A DNA stretch of 64,000 bases from assembly GCA_947507595.1 (NCBI GenBank), contig OX382272.1:27490442-27554441 (forward strand), written 5' to 3'. Shown here one piece after another: positions 10,236-21,181 of this stretch. Made by a program: the position numbers and the translations under genes. A model generated the notes under the pieces. It was not told the origin of the DNA. It was given only the letters and a program-made list of their open reading frames with translations, and did not search any database. The first letter of the stretch is position 1. Each line of letters opens with the position of its first letter. The stretch comes from Pyralis farinalis (taxonomy: Eukaryota; Arthropoda; Insecta; Lepidoptera; Pyralidae).

Positions 10236-11085
10236 CTAGGTGTGCTTACAAAGCAAAGCAAAACTTCAGTCCGGGTCAAAGAAAGTGTAAGTCTCAAGTC
10301 AGACCCCACATGGAGTACTGTACCACCTTTGGGCGGGAGCACCTAGATAAATAAATATAAGTATATAAATATTGTCGGACAAATTACACAGCGCCATCTA
10401 GCCCCAAAGTAAGCGAAGCTTGTGTTATGGGTTCTAGACAACTGATAAACATACGTAAATACATTTTTTTTTTGTAAATACATACTTATTATACATAGAA
10501 AATACCCAGACCAAGACAAACAGATATGTTCATGCACACAAATGTTTGTACTGTGTGGGAATCGAACCTACGAGCGTTGGTGTGAAAGTAGCGTAACAGC
10601 GTGTTCCACTACTGCGCCACCGAGCTCGTCAAGATACCAGCTAGGACCCTGTGATTCAGTTCAGAGACGAGCTGTGAGAATTGTTACACACGGTATTGAG
10701 CCATTAAGTTTATGGAGAGATATCCTCCGTTTGTGTGTTCTATCGATCGTATAGCTGATTATGCTCTGAAGAATTGCTTAATATGATAAACCCGCACACA
10801 CTGGGACCGCAATGCCTCCGTACTTTGCGATTCCGAGAAGTATTTTACTAAGAATTCTCATGTTGTTGAATAAACTCTTAGCCAAAGGATTCCCAAGGGA
10901 CTACAGTATGGAGCTCTTCAAGAAAAAGTGATTAATACATTTAAGTACATACATAGTGGGCGTGAAGAGGATCGGCAACGCATGAGTAACACCCCTGGTG
11001 TTGCAAATGCCCACAGGTTACCGTAACTGCTTACCGTCGAGTAGGCCATACGCTTGTTTGCCATATTAGTGGTATAAAAAAGTAG
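10236..11085 (+). pseudogene. Jockey-like LINE, decayed reverse transcriptase C-terminus and 3' UTR, split by a SINE
   Basis: Left part 10236-10349 encodes NFSPGQRKCKSQVRPHMEYC, the block after the reverse transcriptase core of many arthropod LINEs. Right part 10637-11085 continues directly with YQLGPCDSVQRRAVRIV and then decays through several stops (FREVFY, PKDSQGTTVWSSSRK). It ends in a 3' UTR with GGTGTTGCAAATGCCCACAG near 11020. The two halves join in sense when the SINE at 10350-10631 is ignored, with AGATA on both sides as a target duplication. It is a dead fragment. The equivalent family members are at 31478-34030 and 63395-63760. Confidence 0.75.
10350..10631 (-). repeat. SINE-A, short-tail form, full-length, inserted in a LINE
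   Basis: The minus-strand head lies near 10631-10550 (reversed A box GCGCCACCGAGCTC, reversed B box GGGAATCGAACCTACG). The short tail at the left contains CACAGCGCCATCTAGCCCC. AGATA at 10345-10349 and again at 10632-10636 is a likely target-site duplication. Confidence 0.85.
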
Positions 11086-11099
11086 TGACCGTAAACACC

Positions 11100-11310
11100 G
11101 CTGAATGATTTTTTTTTTCCAGTTATTTTGATTTTAAAACCAAACTACTTACTCGATTTCGATGACATTTGGATGGGAAGGATTCGATAATAAATAAATC
11201 AATTCGGTTTACAAATGACGGAATTCTGAGGTAATAAACATAAAAGAAATACAAACGAATTGATAACCTCCTCCTTTTCGTTGAAGGTGGTTAAAAAGAA
11301 ATAAAAATAC
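11100..11310 (+). repeat. Dispersed repeat E (ends AACCTCCTCCTT...GGTTAAAA)
   Basis: It contains CGATTTCGATGACATTTGGA and ends GATAACCTCCTCCTTTTCGT, then GAAGGTGGTTAAAAAG. I recall this ending as common in moth and butterfly DNA. Class unknown; no coding potential. Confidence 0.5.
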
Positions 11311-11419
11311 ATATGAGTACATAAATTAAATATAGAACCTATAAAAAAACAAACATGAGATACAATCTAAGGACCAAAATAATATAGTCCATAGTCCATA
11401 AATGCTCAGGAATAATGTT

Positions 11420-11700
11420 TTTTTTTTGACTCAGAGTTTAGAGAACCAATAGAGCGAGCTAATTTTAGCTCTAGAGGAAGTGCATTCCAAAGACTTACCG
11501 ATTTTACGGAAAAAGATTATCTGTGTGGATTTGTTTTCTGATTTGGAATATCGAGAACAAGGGTGTCACAGAATCGCAATCGATTGTGCACGTCACGAAG
11601 ATGGATTGTCTCGTTTAGGCAAAAAGGTGAAGATGGATTAAATAAAGCATTGAAAAGCTGCGAAAACCTTCCGGCGATCTCTGATGTTGTTAATAGTGTT
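11420..11700 (-). pseudogene. LINE reverse transcriptase C-terminal fragment
   Basis: The minus strand encodes NRLRFCDTLVLDIPNQKTNP, a stop, then SVSLWNALPLELKLARSIG. The motif LWNxLPxELxLARS is typical of C-terminal ends of non-LTR reverse transcriptases. Stops and the short length show a dead fragment. Confidence 0.55.
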
Positions 11701-11794
11701 GTGACATAAATAACTTTAAATTTTTACTTCTGTGGATTAGGCCTTTAGATTTATACACTATTACTGACACCTGCTGTGAGTCCGTCTGTCTGTC

Positions 11795-12090
11795 ATTATG
11801 TGAGAGGGAGGGCCCATCAAAGCGGCCCGTCTGGGGTAACTCTACGTCACAGGAAACCGCAGCCAAATAACAACTACCTGGAGGATAGTTGCGTTCCTGC
11901 AAATGAGTGAGGTTACCAGTAATCTACCAAGGAGTTGCTGTGTTAGCAGCAGAGGTGGCATTACGCGAGCGATACTTAACGTATTGCAAGCGTTCATAGG
12001 CTACGGTAACCACTCTATATCAAGTACTTATATGCTTACTTACTTTTATGCTTGTATGCCTCCCAAAGTTATATAGAAAATTTCATGTAA
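11795..12090 (+). repeat. SINE-A long-tail fragment, headless
   Basis: Contains GAGGGCCCATCAAAGCGGCC, AAACCGCAGCCAAATAACAA, GCAGCAGAGGTGGCATTACG and the end GCCTCCCAAAGTTATATAG. A short internal duplication of TACTTATATGCTTACTTAC near 12035 lengthens the end. Confidence 0.85.
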
Positions 12091-13084
12091 ATATATTTTA
12101 CCCATTTAGAACTCGTAAATAAAATGAGTTGAGAGGTTGAAAATTTGGATAAAATGTGTAGAATGAAAAACCGATTTAAAAATAAAATTATATTTTTGTG
12201 GGGTGTACCATACATGAAACGAAGCCAAAAAATTTCAGTGTTACATTATTTATGGCAAAAAATTTTTACTTCTAAATTTAAAAAAGTCGCCAATTTTGTA
12301 CAAAGTTAACGAAAATATACAAGTCATAAATTTAACGTTGCCAAAAAACTATGTGCCATAGTACTGCGGTAAAGTCGTAAAGCCCCGTGGTCTTTGTTAA
12401 GTGTGGCTGTGGTTTCTCTTAATACGTCACTAAGGGCAAACTTTGCGCATCAAGCTAAAGTTGGTAAATACGCCCTTGCGGTATAAACGCGTGCCGAGTA
12501 CAGAACGAACTAGAGTGTTGAAATGGGGCGATCATCTAGGTACATGGCAGAGTATCAGCCAAGTTCGGAAAATAAAGTTGTCACACAGGCTAGTACCTAT
12601 GTATATTTTGCGCTACTTTAAACCTCCCTATTACTTAAAAGCTATTATATACATATTTGCAATTTTGTATGTTTATTATGGTTCCCTTGCATATCTAGAA
12701 TTAAAAATTACATTAATACCCCTGAAATTCTTTAGGTCGGAATTTTAATCACTTATCACAAATCTATACCACTTTTAAGTGACATACTCGACATGAAGGT
12801 AAATCATTTATCTTGAATAAAGGAAAAAACTCTAAAACTTAAATTCATTGTAAATAAAATTACACCAAAAATCATGAAGATCGTGTACTTGTTGAAGTGA
12901 TTTTTCCTTTAAGTCTTAAATAAGAACATGTCTTTTAATTTAGTTTCTCAAAAATAAATGAAACATAAAATTTACATAGTAAGTAAATTATTACAGCTGT
13001 TACGTGATAAAACCTAAAAACATTGGGATTCATAATGCTGCTTGTATTTCTATCAAAGAAAAAAAATTAGCACTTTTATTGTCA
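12091..13084. other. No recognised gene; one unassigned open frame
   Basis: AT-rich. A plus-strand frame at 12443-12748 (101 residues, hydrophobic second half) has no motif I recognise and no other support. The second half of this stretch is low-complexity. Confidence 0.35.
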
Positions 13085-13325
13085 ACTAGCTACAGCACGC
13101 GAGTTCGTCCACGTGTATTCCGTGGGAACCTCTTTTACTGCTTTTTTATTTTTTTCTCTGCCTTTAAACGTACCATAATGTGAAATAGCGTATAACTTAC
13201 CGCAAGAATTGGGCTATCAAATGCAAAAAGAATTTTTCAAATCCGATAGGTAGTTCTGAAGATTAGCGCATTTACACAAACAATCAAACTCTTTCGCTAT
13301 ATACTCGTACATTAGTATAGATAGC
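13085..13325 (+). repeat. Dispersed repeat C
   Basis: Starts ACTAGCTACAGCACGCGAGT and contains GGGCTATCAAATGCAAAAAG and CAAATCCGATAGGTAGTTC, ending in a SINE-like AC-rich tail. It shares internal blocks closely with 52085-52315. Confidence 0.7.
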
Positions 13326-13639
13326 GCACTAAGTACGAGTAGTAAACAATTATATTGTAATTTCTAAATACATAAGTCGTATTATATTATAGTGGTAATA
13401 AAATACAGTTTCTCAGATTTCAATACTTTGACTAGCCAATATCTGTATTTATTTTAGTGTTGTTTAAAAATACATTGTTTAACTTCTTCGTTATAATTTT
13501 TAATAGAAATGTATCATTGACTTATTATTTGATCAATATTTAAAAATATTTATTAAAATAACCGCTTAATTTTTTCTCATATCTAATTAGTAAAGTTATA
13601 CTTAAAATACCTTGCAATTAATAACATTTTATTTCATTT
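13326..13639. other. AT-rich spacer
   Basis: About 310 bases of AT-rich sequence with no coding or repeat signature that I can identify. Confidence 0.5.
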
Positions 13640-13900
13640 CTTGTAAGATGCTGGTACCCCGGCATAGGTTTCGAAAAAGTTGTAATACACGTCGCCAGGT
13701 TTCCATGTCTAGGGGGTAAAACATTGCTTCTGCCTAGCATTACCTTGTTTCCTAATCCATTAGGATTAGCAGGATCCGCTACCTAAACCTTTCTTAGGTT
13801 TAGGTAGCGGATCTTTGGCGAAGGTACTGATTTTGACATGGAGCGACTGCTGTTAGACTTCCACGAGCTACAGAGAAAACCAGATCTTTTTTTATTACAC
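13640..13900 (-). repeat. SINE-B 3' part with an internal 17-bp hairpin
   Basis: Minus-strand SINE-B tail (block CCTAATGGATTAGGAAACAA near 13760). Within it 13773-13789 and 13797-13813 are perfect inverted repeats (GATCCGCTACCTAAACC) around a 7-base spacer. Other SINE-B copies carry only one arm, so this copy duplicated the segment in reverse. Confidence 0.8.
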
Positions 13901-14394
13901 AATCAATCGTTTCATCTCAAAGCTTGATACACAATAACAGCCTAGTCGTACGTTTTTACACGTTTTAACTTAAAGCTAGTTACCTACTAAAGTAATAAAG
14001 TTGTACACTGTATCATGTATAACCTTATTACCTTACATACAATAAAAATAAAACGGTGAAAAAGGGGCCAAGTTCGGCCGACATATTCTTCGGGTAGTCG
14101 ATGTCACATATAAAATAATGGGATCTGACGGATGCCAAGTATCGTAGCAGTTCATAGCTCTAAGAATGTACAATGTTCTTCATTTTCTTTAAACTGAATT
14201 ATTCCAATCTTTTAACTTGGCAAGTTTTAATGGTCAATAAATTATCTTAGTAAAATAAACTACATTCAATTTACTACTACACCTAGCTAACATGATTTTA
14301 CTAATTACTTATTAGGAATTTATAATCGGAGTCATTTTTTTCAATTTGCCTGCAATTCATTTTTTTTTTAAATAACATATTTTTATAATTTCTT
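13901..14394. other. No gene recognised
   Basis: AT-rich sequence without recognised repeat blocks or coding motifs. Confidence 0.45.
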
Positions 14395-14600
14395 CCACCT
14401 TCAAGTGAGTAATTATTTGGCTGCAGTTTTCTGTGAGGTGGAAGCACTTCCCCAGGCGGGCTTCTTTCATGCGCCCAACCTCTTTTAAAAACACCCAGAC
14501 CAAGACAAACAAACAAGTGACACACAAATATTTGCCAAACCCCCGAGTATTGGTGTCTAAAGTAGCGTTACTAAACACTGTGCCATCGAACTCCTCAAAA
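14395..14600 (-). repeat. SINE-A long-tail fragment with partial head
   Basis: Minus strand. The left end has the tail block GGCTGCAGTTTTCTGTGAGG. The right end has the shared centre (CCCAGACCAAGACAAACAAA) and a degraded head (GTGTCTAAAGTAGCGTTACT). A short second copy of the head edge follows at 14600-14660. Confidence 0.75.
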
Positions 14601-14660
14601 GAAAGAAAATGAGCTAAAGTAGCACTAAACAATATGCCCCCGAGCTTCTCAAAAGAAACA

Positions 14661-15107
14661 AAGGAGATGTAAGGATAAAACAAAAGTTAAAACTGAATAC
14701 AGGAATATTAAAAACGGCATATCACATATTTTTGTGAATTGTGGGGTAGGTATCCTATTGATTTTACCACTGCTTTTTTGATTAGTGGAAAAAGAAAAAC
14801 AAATGTCTTCTCCCAAACTTTACAATGTAGTCAGGATATTACTCTGTAACATTTTATATATATACACACTTTAGTAAGGGTGTTATGTAGCAATTATGTT
14901 GAGATAGACAATCACAGAAACTAATTAAATATTAACGAGATACTTCGATTCCCGAGGTTCGGGATGGTTCGGTCCCCAGAAAGAACTTAATGGGTATTTT
15001 GTATATATATATAAATATTGTACATATAGATAATCTCAATATTTGTAAGAGAAACTGGGATATTGAATTTAATAACATAATGTATACTTTAGGTCATATT
15101 TTTCTTA
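14661..15107. other. No gene recognised
   Basis: AT-rich. It includes a short TATA-rich microsatellite near 15005-15015. No coding signal. Confidence 0.45.
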
Positions 15108-15335
15108 GTGTTACCCTGTTTTCTAATCCATTAGGATTTGACGGGTTCCGTTACCTAAGCTGAAGAATTTAGCGAAGATACTGATTTTTACAAGTAACGA
15201 CCACCGTCAGACCTTCACAACCTAGATGGAAAACCAGACCTTTCTTAGGAAAGGTTACGCACTTGCTTTCGAAATATAATGTCTAGGGCTTGCGGGTTGT
15301 CTCACGATGTTTTCCTTCACTATAAAGTCTACCTA
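15108..15335 (-). repeat. SINE-B 3' half
   Basis: Contains the SINE-B blocks CTAATCCATTAGGATTTGAC, GGAAAACCAGACCTTTCTTA and CACGATGTTTTCCTTCACTA in the usual order, minus strand. Confidence 0.8.
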
Positions 15336-15572
15336 ACCTAACCACATATGTCTATTGTCCTAAAGTATACTTTACAATGGCATAAAATAATTCTACAAAA
15401 AAGATATTTCGCTTTCACTTTGATAATACTCGTCTTACCAATTTGGCGGCACAAAGGTATTACGCAGAAAAGTATTAAACTTTATGCTATTATTCAAAAA
15501 CGAGCTATGGCCTGCTGGCTATGGCAGGGAGAGTGTGAAATACGCAGTCATACATAGTGCTTTAGACTTTTG
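15336..15572. other. Unassigned; possible remnant of a LINE frame
   Basis: A plus-strand frame at 15348-15557 contains aromatic-rich sequence (GECEIRSHT at its end) but no diagnostic motif. It may be a decayed transposon frame. Confidence 0.2.
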
Positions 15573-15742
15573 AAGATCTCGGTGGTGCGGTAAGTAATGC
15601 CACTTTGACGTCAACGCTCGTGGATTCGATTCTCAATCAGCACAAACATTTGTAAGCATGAATATGTTTGTTTGTTTTGGTTTACGTGTATTTAAAAGAG
15701 CTCGTGTGCATCAAGCAGTCCGTATAGGCAAGTACCTCCACA
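15573..15742 (+). repeat. SINE-A, degraded head and start of long tail
   Basis: Head at 15573-15645 (CTCGGTGGTGCGGTAAG, GGATTCGATTCTC), then the shared centre and the beginning of the long tail (GTGTGCATCAAGCAGTCCG). It stops abruptly where a reversed copy begins. Confidence 0.75.
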
Positions 15743-15840
15743 TCTCTCTTAAAAATATGTAGACCAAAACAAATATCGCAACTATGAATGTTGGTGTCAA
15801 GTAGCACTATTAACCACTGTGCCAACAAGATCGTCATTAT
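15743..15840 (-). repeat. SINE-A head, reversed, abutting the preceding copy
   Basis: Reads the SINE-A centre and head in reverse (TATGTAGACCAAAACAAATA, then GTTGGTGTCAAGTAGCAC). Together with 15573-15742 it forms a tail-to-tail inverted pair. Confidence 0.7.
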
Positions 15841-15904
15841 ACAATACTACTCGTACATAAGACGGATTTTGGGAAATGTAATAAGTTAAAAGTTAAATAA
15901 GAGG

Positions 15905-16097
15905 GCTTTTTTATACAACGTCGGGAGACATACGAGCATAGAACCCACCTGATATAAAGGGGTTACCATAATCTATGCACGCTTGCAATACATTAAGTAT
16001 AACTCGCGCGATGCCACCTTTGCTGCTAACACAGGAACTCTTTCGGAGCTTACTGATGACCTCAGTCACACGCAGGAACACAACAACCCAACATGAA
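15905..16097 (-). repeat. SINE-A long-tail fragment
   Basis: Minus strand: TTTTTTATACAACGTCGGGA at the 3' end, then CACCTGATATAAAGGGGTTA and GGAGCTTACTGATGACCTC. Headless. Confidence 0.85.
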
Positions 16098-16139
16098 AAA
16101 TAATTGTATGATATGTATTTAAACTTTTATTTCAAAATA

Positions 16140-17300
16140 ATATTTTGAAATGTCCTAAATCTTTCTGGTCATATGTAAAGTCAAAAAAATGGGTAGTACT
16201 TTTCCTGCAGCCATGAGTTATGGCGAGGCGACTTCAAGTGAAGGTGACGTAATATGTTTAGTGATCATTTTAGTTCTAATTTTTTGCATAAATCACAGCT
16301 TCAATCTTCCCCTGTCCTGGAATATAACTTACCTATTAATACTCCATCAGACATTGAACAGATTGGAATCTGAAGTATTCAACTTATTAAAATCTGTTGA
16401 CCTGAATAAGGGCGCGGGGCCCGATGGTTTACCTCCAATATTCATAGCAAACTGTGCAAAAAGTCTTGTGCCTCCACTTACTTTATTATTTACTTGTTCA
16501 CTTAAGGAAGGTAAATTGCCCAAAACTTTGAAAAGTACTTTTGTTACACCAGTGTTTAAGAAAGGTGATAAGGGCATGGTTGAAAACTACAGACCCATCT
16601 CGAAACTTTGTATATTTGCCAAAATATTAGAAAAAAATGTGCACAAATAAGTTCAGTCGGCATTAAAGGCAAATTTTTCAGAACCATCACAAATCGACAT
16701 CATATACACAGATTATAGTAAATGCTTTGATAGAATTTGTCATACTCGTAATATCCTCTTGCGTAAATTACATATTGTGGGAATACATTCAGATGGGTTT
16801 CATCATATATAACCAATAGGTGTCAAATAGTTGTACTTAATGGTTACACATCATCAACAATTCAAATACAATCTGGAGTCCCACAGGGTTCAATTTTGGG
16901 GCCCCTTCTCTTTAATATATTTGTCAATGACTTTTCCTTTTGTTTTCATTATTCCAAAATTATTTAATATGCGGATGATATAAAAGTATTGTGCCCTATT
17001 CATTCATATCAGGATTCAATTAACCTTCAAAGAGATCTTGACAGGTTCCAAACTTATTGTTACATAAACCAATTGGATCTTAATGTCTCCAAGTGTCATG
17101 TATGTACATTTACCAGGAAACCTGTTCCTTTAATTATACATTAAAAGAAGAATATATTATATTATAAGAAGTATCACTAGGGTTAATTCCATAAGAGACT
17201 TAGGTGTAACCTTTGACTCGAAGTTATCATTTGAGTCGCATATTGATGGTATCAGTCAGAAAGCCTCTAGAGCGTTAGCTTTTATAATGTGTAGTCATCA
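16140..17300 (+). pseudogene. Jockey/CR1-like LINE reverse transcriptase, internal fragment with many breaks
   Basis: Begins in the block before the catalytic core (CPKSFWSYVKSKK near 16150, then MSYGEATSSEG). The best stretch is 16350-16648: DLNKGAGPDGLPP followed by STFVTPVFKKGDKG and NYRPIS, the classic start of non-LTR reverse transcriptase. Further pieces follow in shifted frames: IDIIYTDYSKCFDR (16695 on), the GVPQGS-like block at about 16880 and the YADD region at about 16975 (ICGXYKS). Later pieces such as FDSKLSFESHIDGI lie at about 17215-17260. Several stops and frame changes make it dead. The two ends are missing. Confidence 0.8.
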
Positions 17301-17735
17301 TTGCGAATACGTTCTACAAGCCTTACGCCACAAATTTTGCGCAGCGCTCGCATTTCGACCGCGTTTATTCCACTTTCATGCTCTTTCTGCCATACCCAGC
17401 TCTCGCTTCCATAAGTTAGCGTTGGGACCAGCACTGCATTGTGTATATCGAGTTGTGCCTTCTGGACTTCAGGTTTTTACTGCCAAGAAGTTTTCCCAAC
17501 GCTCCATTCACACTATTCACAGCACTCACTCGTCTTTCCACATCTGCGGTGTACTTTCCATCCCTGCTGAAAGCGCATCCAAGATATACAATCTCATCCA
17601 CTTGTTCCAACACTTCATAATCAACAGTAATCCTTACATTAGTTCTGGATTCTTCTCTTTCAAATACCATTATCTTTGTTTCCTTCGCATTCAGTAGTAA
17701 GCCTTTCTTCATACATTCGTCGTCATCGAATTGAT
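17300..17735 (-). pseudogene. RTE-type LINE, C-terminal reverse transcriptase fragment
   Basis: The minus strand at 17712-17416 is open for 98 codons and contains NAKETKIMVFEREESRTN, EIVYLGCAFSRDGK and ERRVSAVNSVNGALGKLL. This is the post-catalytic thumb region of RTE-type proteins. The lower part (17415-17300) continues in other frames with the block AxxWVWQ and RALRKICG. It lies immediately beside a plus-strand LINE fragment, so one inserted in or next to the other. The start and catalytic core are missing. Confidence 0.75.
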
Positions 17736-17924
17736 ATCAAGTGTAATTTACATTCAAAATCTAGAGGCTAAATTAATTTTAATATTGTCTAAAATTATGA
17801 CATAAACCCAAAGTCAAAAAAATGTTTTACTACGTACGAGTAAGTGCAAATCGTACGGTCGGTCTCGTAATTCGGCGACTGCGTGTGGTCCGAGGTATGA
17901 GCGGAGCGTTATTTGGTGATCCAT

Positions 17925-18015
17925 CATGTCGTCTATTACAGTGTGAATTATTATTATTATCTTCCGAAACCCCGCAAGGGACCTGGCGTGAAGATATACG
18001 TACATACATACATCT
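17925..18015 (+). pseudogene. RTE-type LINE, last 30 codons
   Basis: Contains the terminal block CCCCGCAAGGGACCTGGCGT followed by GAAGATATACGTACATACAT, as at 43490-43530. Only the extreme 3' end is present. Confidence 0.5.
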
Positions 18016-18219
18016 TTCGAAACATCTGAATATACTTGAGTCTCCATTTCTAAAGCATATGCAGGTTCAAGCCTGTTGCCACTGAAGTATTTTTACCGAC
18101 GATTTATGTGCAGCGTGGCCGCACAAGGCAGGCCGCTAAGGTACTTCACATGCAGTATTGTAAAACCAGTTCCATAAATTCAACAAAGGATCATTAGAAC
18201 CAGTACTTTCTTATATAAT

Positions 18220-18445
18220 ATAGGGAATCATACAAACATTAAGACCACCTGATGTAAAGCAGTTACCGTAGCCTGCGAACGCCTACAATACATAAAGTAT
18301 CACTCGCGCGATGTCACCTCTGCCGCTAATACGGCAACTCCTTAGGAGCTTACTGGTGGTCCCACTCAAACCCAGAATACTACAACCTTCCAGGAAGTTG
18401 TTATTTAACTGCGGTTTTCGATGAGTTAGAGGTACTTCCCCTACG
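18220..18445 (-). repeat. SINE-A long-tail fragment, first of two in tandem
   Basis: Minus strand; carries the whole tail from ACCTGATGTAAAGCAGTTAC to GGTACTTCCCCTACGAC. It joins directly to a second tail in the same orientation. Confidence 0.8.
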
Positions 18446-18640
18446 ACTACACCGTAGCCTATGAACTTTCGCGATCCCGCCTTTGCCGCTAGCACAATAA
18501 CTCCTTAGTAGCTTGCTGGTGACCTCACTCACAACCAGGAATACCACAACCCTCAGGAAGTTGCTACTTGGCTGCGATTTTCTGGGAGATGGAGGTGCTT
18601 CCCCAGACGGGCAGCTTTGAAGCGCCCTACTTATCTTAAA
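18446..18640 (-). repeat. SINE-A long-tail fragment, second of two in tandem
   Basis: Repeats the block CACCGTAGCCTATGAAC to CCCAGACGGGCAGCTTTGAA already present at 18220-18445. The tandem arrangement suggests unequal exchange or repeated insertion. Confidence 0.8.
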
Positions 18641-18930
18641 ACCTTTAATAAAATTAGAGCCATTAAGATTTCCACTACATTTACAACGAAGAGTATAAAT
18701 AGGGAGCTACGTAGAATTGTTCCATCGTACATTTCAGCGTAGAATTGAACACATTGGAACTGAACAATTTGGCCGTTCATTTTTCCCACATACATGTATG
18801 TTTTGGAATGAACTTTCCTCTACGACTTTTCCTAAGTCATGTAAACCTTCAAAGTGCGGGTTAATTAGTTTACGAGATGGTTTATTATATCATAGTAGAA
18901 GCACCCATAGACGACTGTAGTCATCATAAG
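18641..18930 (+). pseudogene. LINE C-terminal fragment (tentative)
   Basis: A plus-strand frame at 18717-18920 reads EQFGRSFFPHTCMFWNELSS, resembling the FxPRTxxLWNxLP block near the end of non-LTR reverse transcriptases. Only about 65 codons are open and flanks are degraded. Confidence 0.4.
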
Positions 18931-19024
18931 TGGGGCTGATGCTTATTAGTCTATTGATCATTATGCATATAAATCCTTCTGTACATATGTCACTGAATAC
19001 CTCCTAGATCCCTGAATGGTTTAC

Positions 19025-19265
19025 AACGACAAGATCTGCGGTGCAGTGGTTGGCAATGCTACTTCAACACCAAAGCTCGTGGTTTCAATTCCCACACAGG
19101 ATAAACATTTAAATGCATGAACATGTCTGTTTAACTTGGTCAGGATGTTTTTTTATGTGAGTATTTACAAGTAAAATGTATTTACGTATGTTTATCAGTT
19201 GTCTAGTACCTATAATACAAGCTTCGCTTACGCTTAGGGTTAGAGGACGCTATGTAAACCAAATA
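19025..19265 (+). repeat. SINE-A, short-tail form
   Basis: Head at 19028-19105 (TCTGCGGTGCAGTGGTTGG, GTGGTTTCAATTCCC), shared centre, then the short tail (ATGTATTTACGTATGTTTAT, CAAGCTTCGCTTACG, GGACGCTATGTAAACC). It is followed at once by a long-tail fragment. Confidence 0.8.
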
Positions 19266-19460
19266 ATAAAAAAATAACAACTCCATAGAGGGTTGTTGTG
19301 CTCCTGCGTGTGAGTGAGGTCTCTAGTAAGCTCCCAAGGAGTTGCTGTGCAGCAGAGGAGGCATCGCATTTTAATATAAGCGTTAATAGGCTACGGTACC
19401 CGCTTTACATCAGGTGGACAGTATGCTAGTGTGCCTCCCGACGTAGTATAAAAAAAATAA
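19266..19460 (+). repeat. SINE-A long-tail fragment fused after a short-tail copy
   Basis: Starts AAATAACAACTCCATAGAGG and ends GCCTCCCGACGTAGTATAA with an A-rich tail. No second head, so the 19025-19460 block reads head, short tail, long tail. Confidence 0.8.
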
Positions 19461-19844
19461 AAAATTGCTCCGGTAGGTGGCGCTGCAATCGGGTTCTAGG
19501 CTTTTTTTATTTGTTTTCGAGGAGGACAACGTCCTATAGGATCCGCTAGTAGCATATTAAAAAGTCAATCCATATATTTACAAAGTTGCCTATATATGTT
19601 TTATGTTTACTAAATTTACAGATTCTTCCCATTTCAAGTCATTAATAATTTTGTGGCAAAATTTTATGGCCGAAGAAATCGAATTGGTTTTCTTAAACCC
19701 AGTTATAAATTCATGACCATCTTGCGTTTATCTATAAAAGGGTCGGATAAAGATGTTTACGACAGACGTCTTCAAGTACAAATTGCAAAGTTGATAGTTT
19801 TTTTATGCCAGCCGTCGCGGACAGCTGCGCGGGAAATCAATTAC
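19461..19844. other. No gene recognised
   Basis: Contains a short open frame at 19653-19895 with no family motif. Composition is typical of chance frames. Confidence 0.35.
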
Positions 19845-20880
19845 GTTGAGAAGATTTGCTTGGGCTATTGTACAAAATACACGTTACTTGTGTAATTGTT
19901 GTGCAATGCTCGCATCTCGATGGCCTTTATTCTGTTTTCAAGCTCTCTCGGCCATACCCAGATTTTACTTCCATAAGTTAGCATTGGGATTAGCACCGCG
20001 TTGTGTACATCAAGCTGTGCCTCCTTAGACTTAGGCTTAGACTTCAGCCGCCTAGAAGTTTACCAAACGCTACATTCACGCTGCACTCATTCATCTCTCC
20101 GCATGCACAGCGGTGTATCTTCCGTCCACAAAAGCACATCCAAGATTATGTATCCCATCCACTTGCTCCAACACTACTTCATCAACCGTAATCCTTGTGT
20201 TTGTTCTGGTTGTCTCTCTTTCAAATACCATTATCTTGGTTATCTTTCATTGTTGTAACTAGTGTTTGTAGTTCGGATGGTGAATCTGCAATCAATACTG
20301 CGTCATCTGCATTAAGCAGATAGTTGACTACTGAGTCACCCCTTCGTATTCATACTTCTCATTCCCTGAAGACAACTATCCAGATACAGGTGAATAGCCG
20401 AGTCAACAGCACGCATCCCTTTCTGATACCAATGTTGGCCTCAACCTTGATACCAATGTTGGATACAATCCTCATAAGTGGATTGCACAGCACGGAGCAG
20501 GTCACCGTCAACCCCATATCTGAGCAAAATGTTCCAGAGATTCTTTTCCACGACCCTATCAAATGTTTTCTCAAGATCCACGAAACTGCACAAAATACTG
20601 CTGCCTTCTAGTCCAGCTGGTACAGCCAGATGCTTTTGCACGATATTACGGAGTGAAAAACTTTATCAGTACATCCTATGCTGTTTTGAAATCCACCCTG
20701 TGCTTCCTAAAGCACTCCATCGGATTTCAACACCATTTTCCTTTCAATATTTTTAGCACAGTTCATACATGATCCTTTGCCTTTATACAAGGGCACGATG
20801 ACTGTACATCTCCAATCGGTCGGGACCCTCCTGGTTCTCCAGCATAATTTGCTCAAAAACCAGAAAGCGCCCCTAAGGTG
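19845..20880 (-). pseudogene. RTE-type LINE, decayed reverse transcriptase
   Basis: Minus-strand pieces in order: a palm start (LEGSSILCSFVDLEKTFDR, about 20605-20540), ILLRYGVDGDLLRAVQSTYE (about 20530-20470), the catalytic region in another frame at about 20320-20290, and the thumb block near 20250-20120. The C-terminal VHNAVLIPMLTYGSKIWVW lies at about 20010-19950. There are at least four stops and several frame changes. Together with 21182-21400 it represents one 5'-to-3' LINE copy interrupted around 20880-21180. Confidence 0.75.
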
Positions 20881-20949
20881 CTAGTTTGATCATATAATAC
20901 AATACAAATATTCGTTATAGTACCAAATTTAAAATTGGCAGCGCGCATG

Positions 20950-21012
20950 TAAAATCTCCGTGGTGTTGCGAGCGTCAATAGGCTACGGTGACCGCTTAAG
21001 ATCTAATGCAGG
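20950..21012 (+). repeat. SINE-A tail scrap
   Basis: Reads GCGAGCGTCAATAGGCTACG followed by GTGACCGCTTAAGATCTAA, matching the last third of the SINE-A long tail. It lies between the two RTE pieces. Confidence 0.5.
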
Positions 21013-21181
21013 TCGCATCCTTGTTTTCCAATCTAGTAGTATAAAAACATTCTTCCGCTTGAACTGAAAATGACTTGGAATAGAATTGAAAGGAGTGAAA
21101 TGGAGTTTTAAGACGAAAGAGAAGGTTTGGACGTAATTCCCGACCCGAAATAAAAATTGTGATAAATGTCTAGGTGCTGGT

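Noticed and set aside
17287..17697. 136-codon plus-strand frame
   Set aside because: Antisense of the RTE-type reverse transcriptase fragment at 17300-17735.
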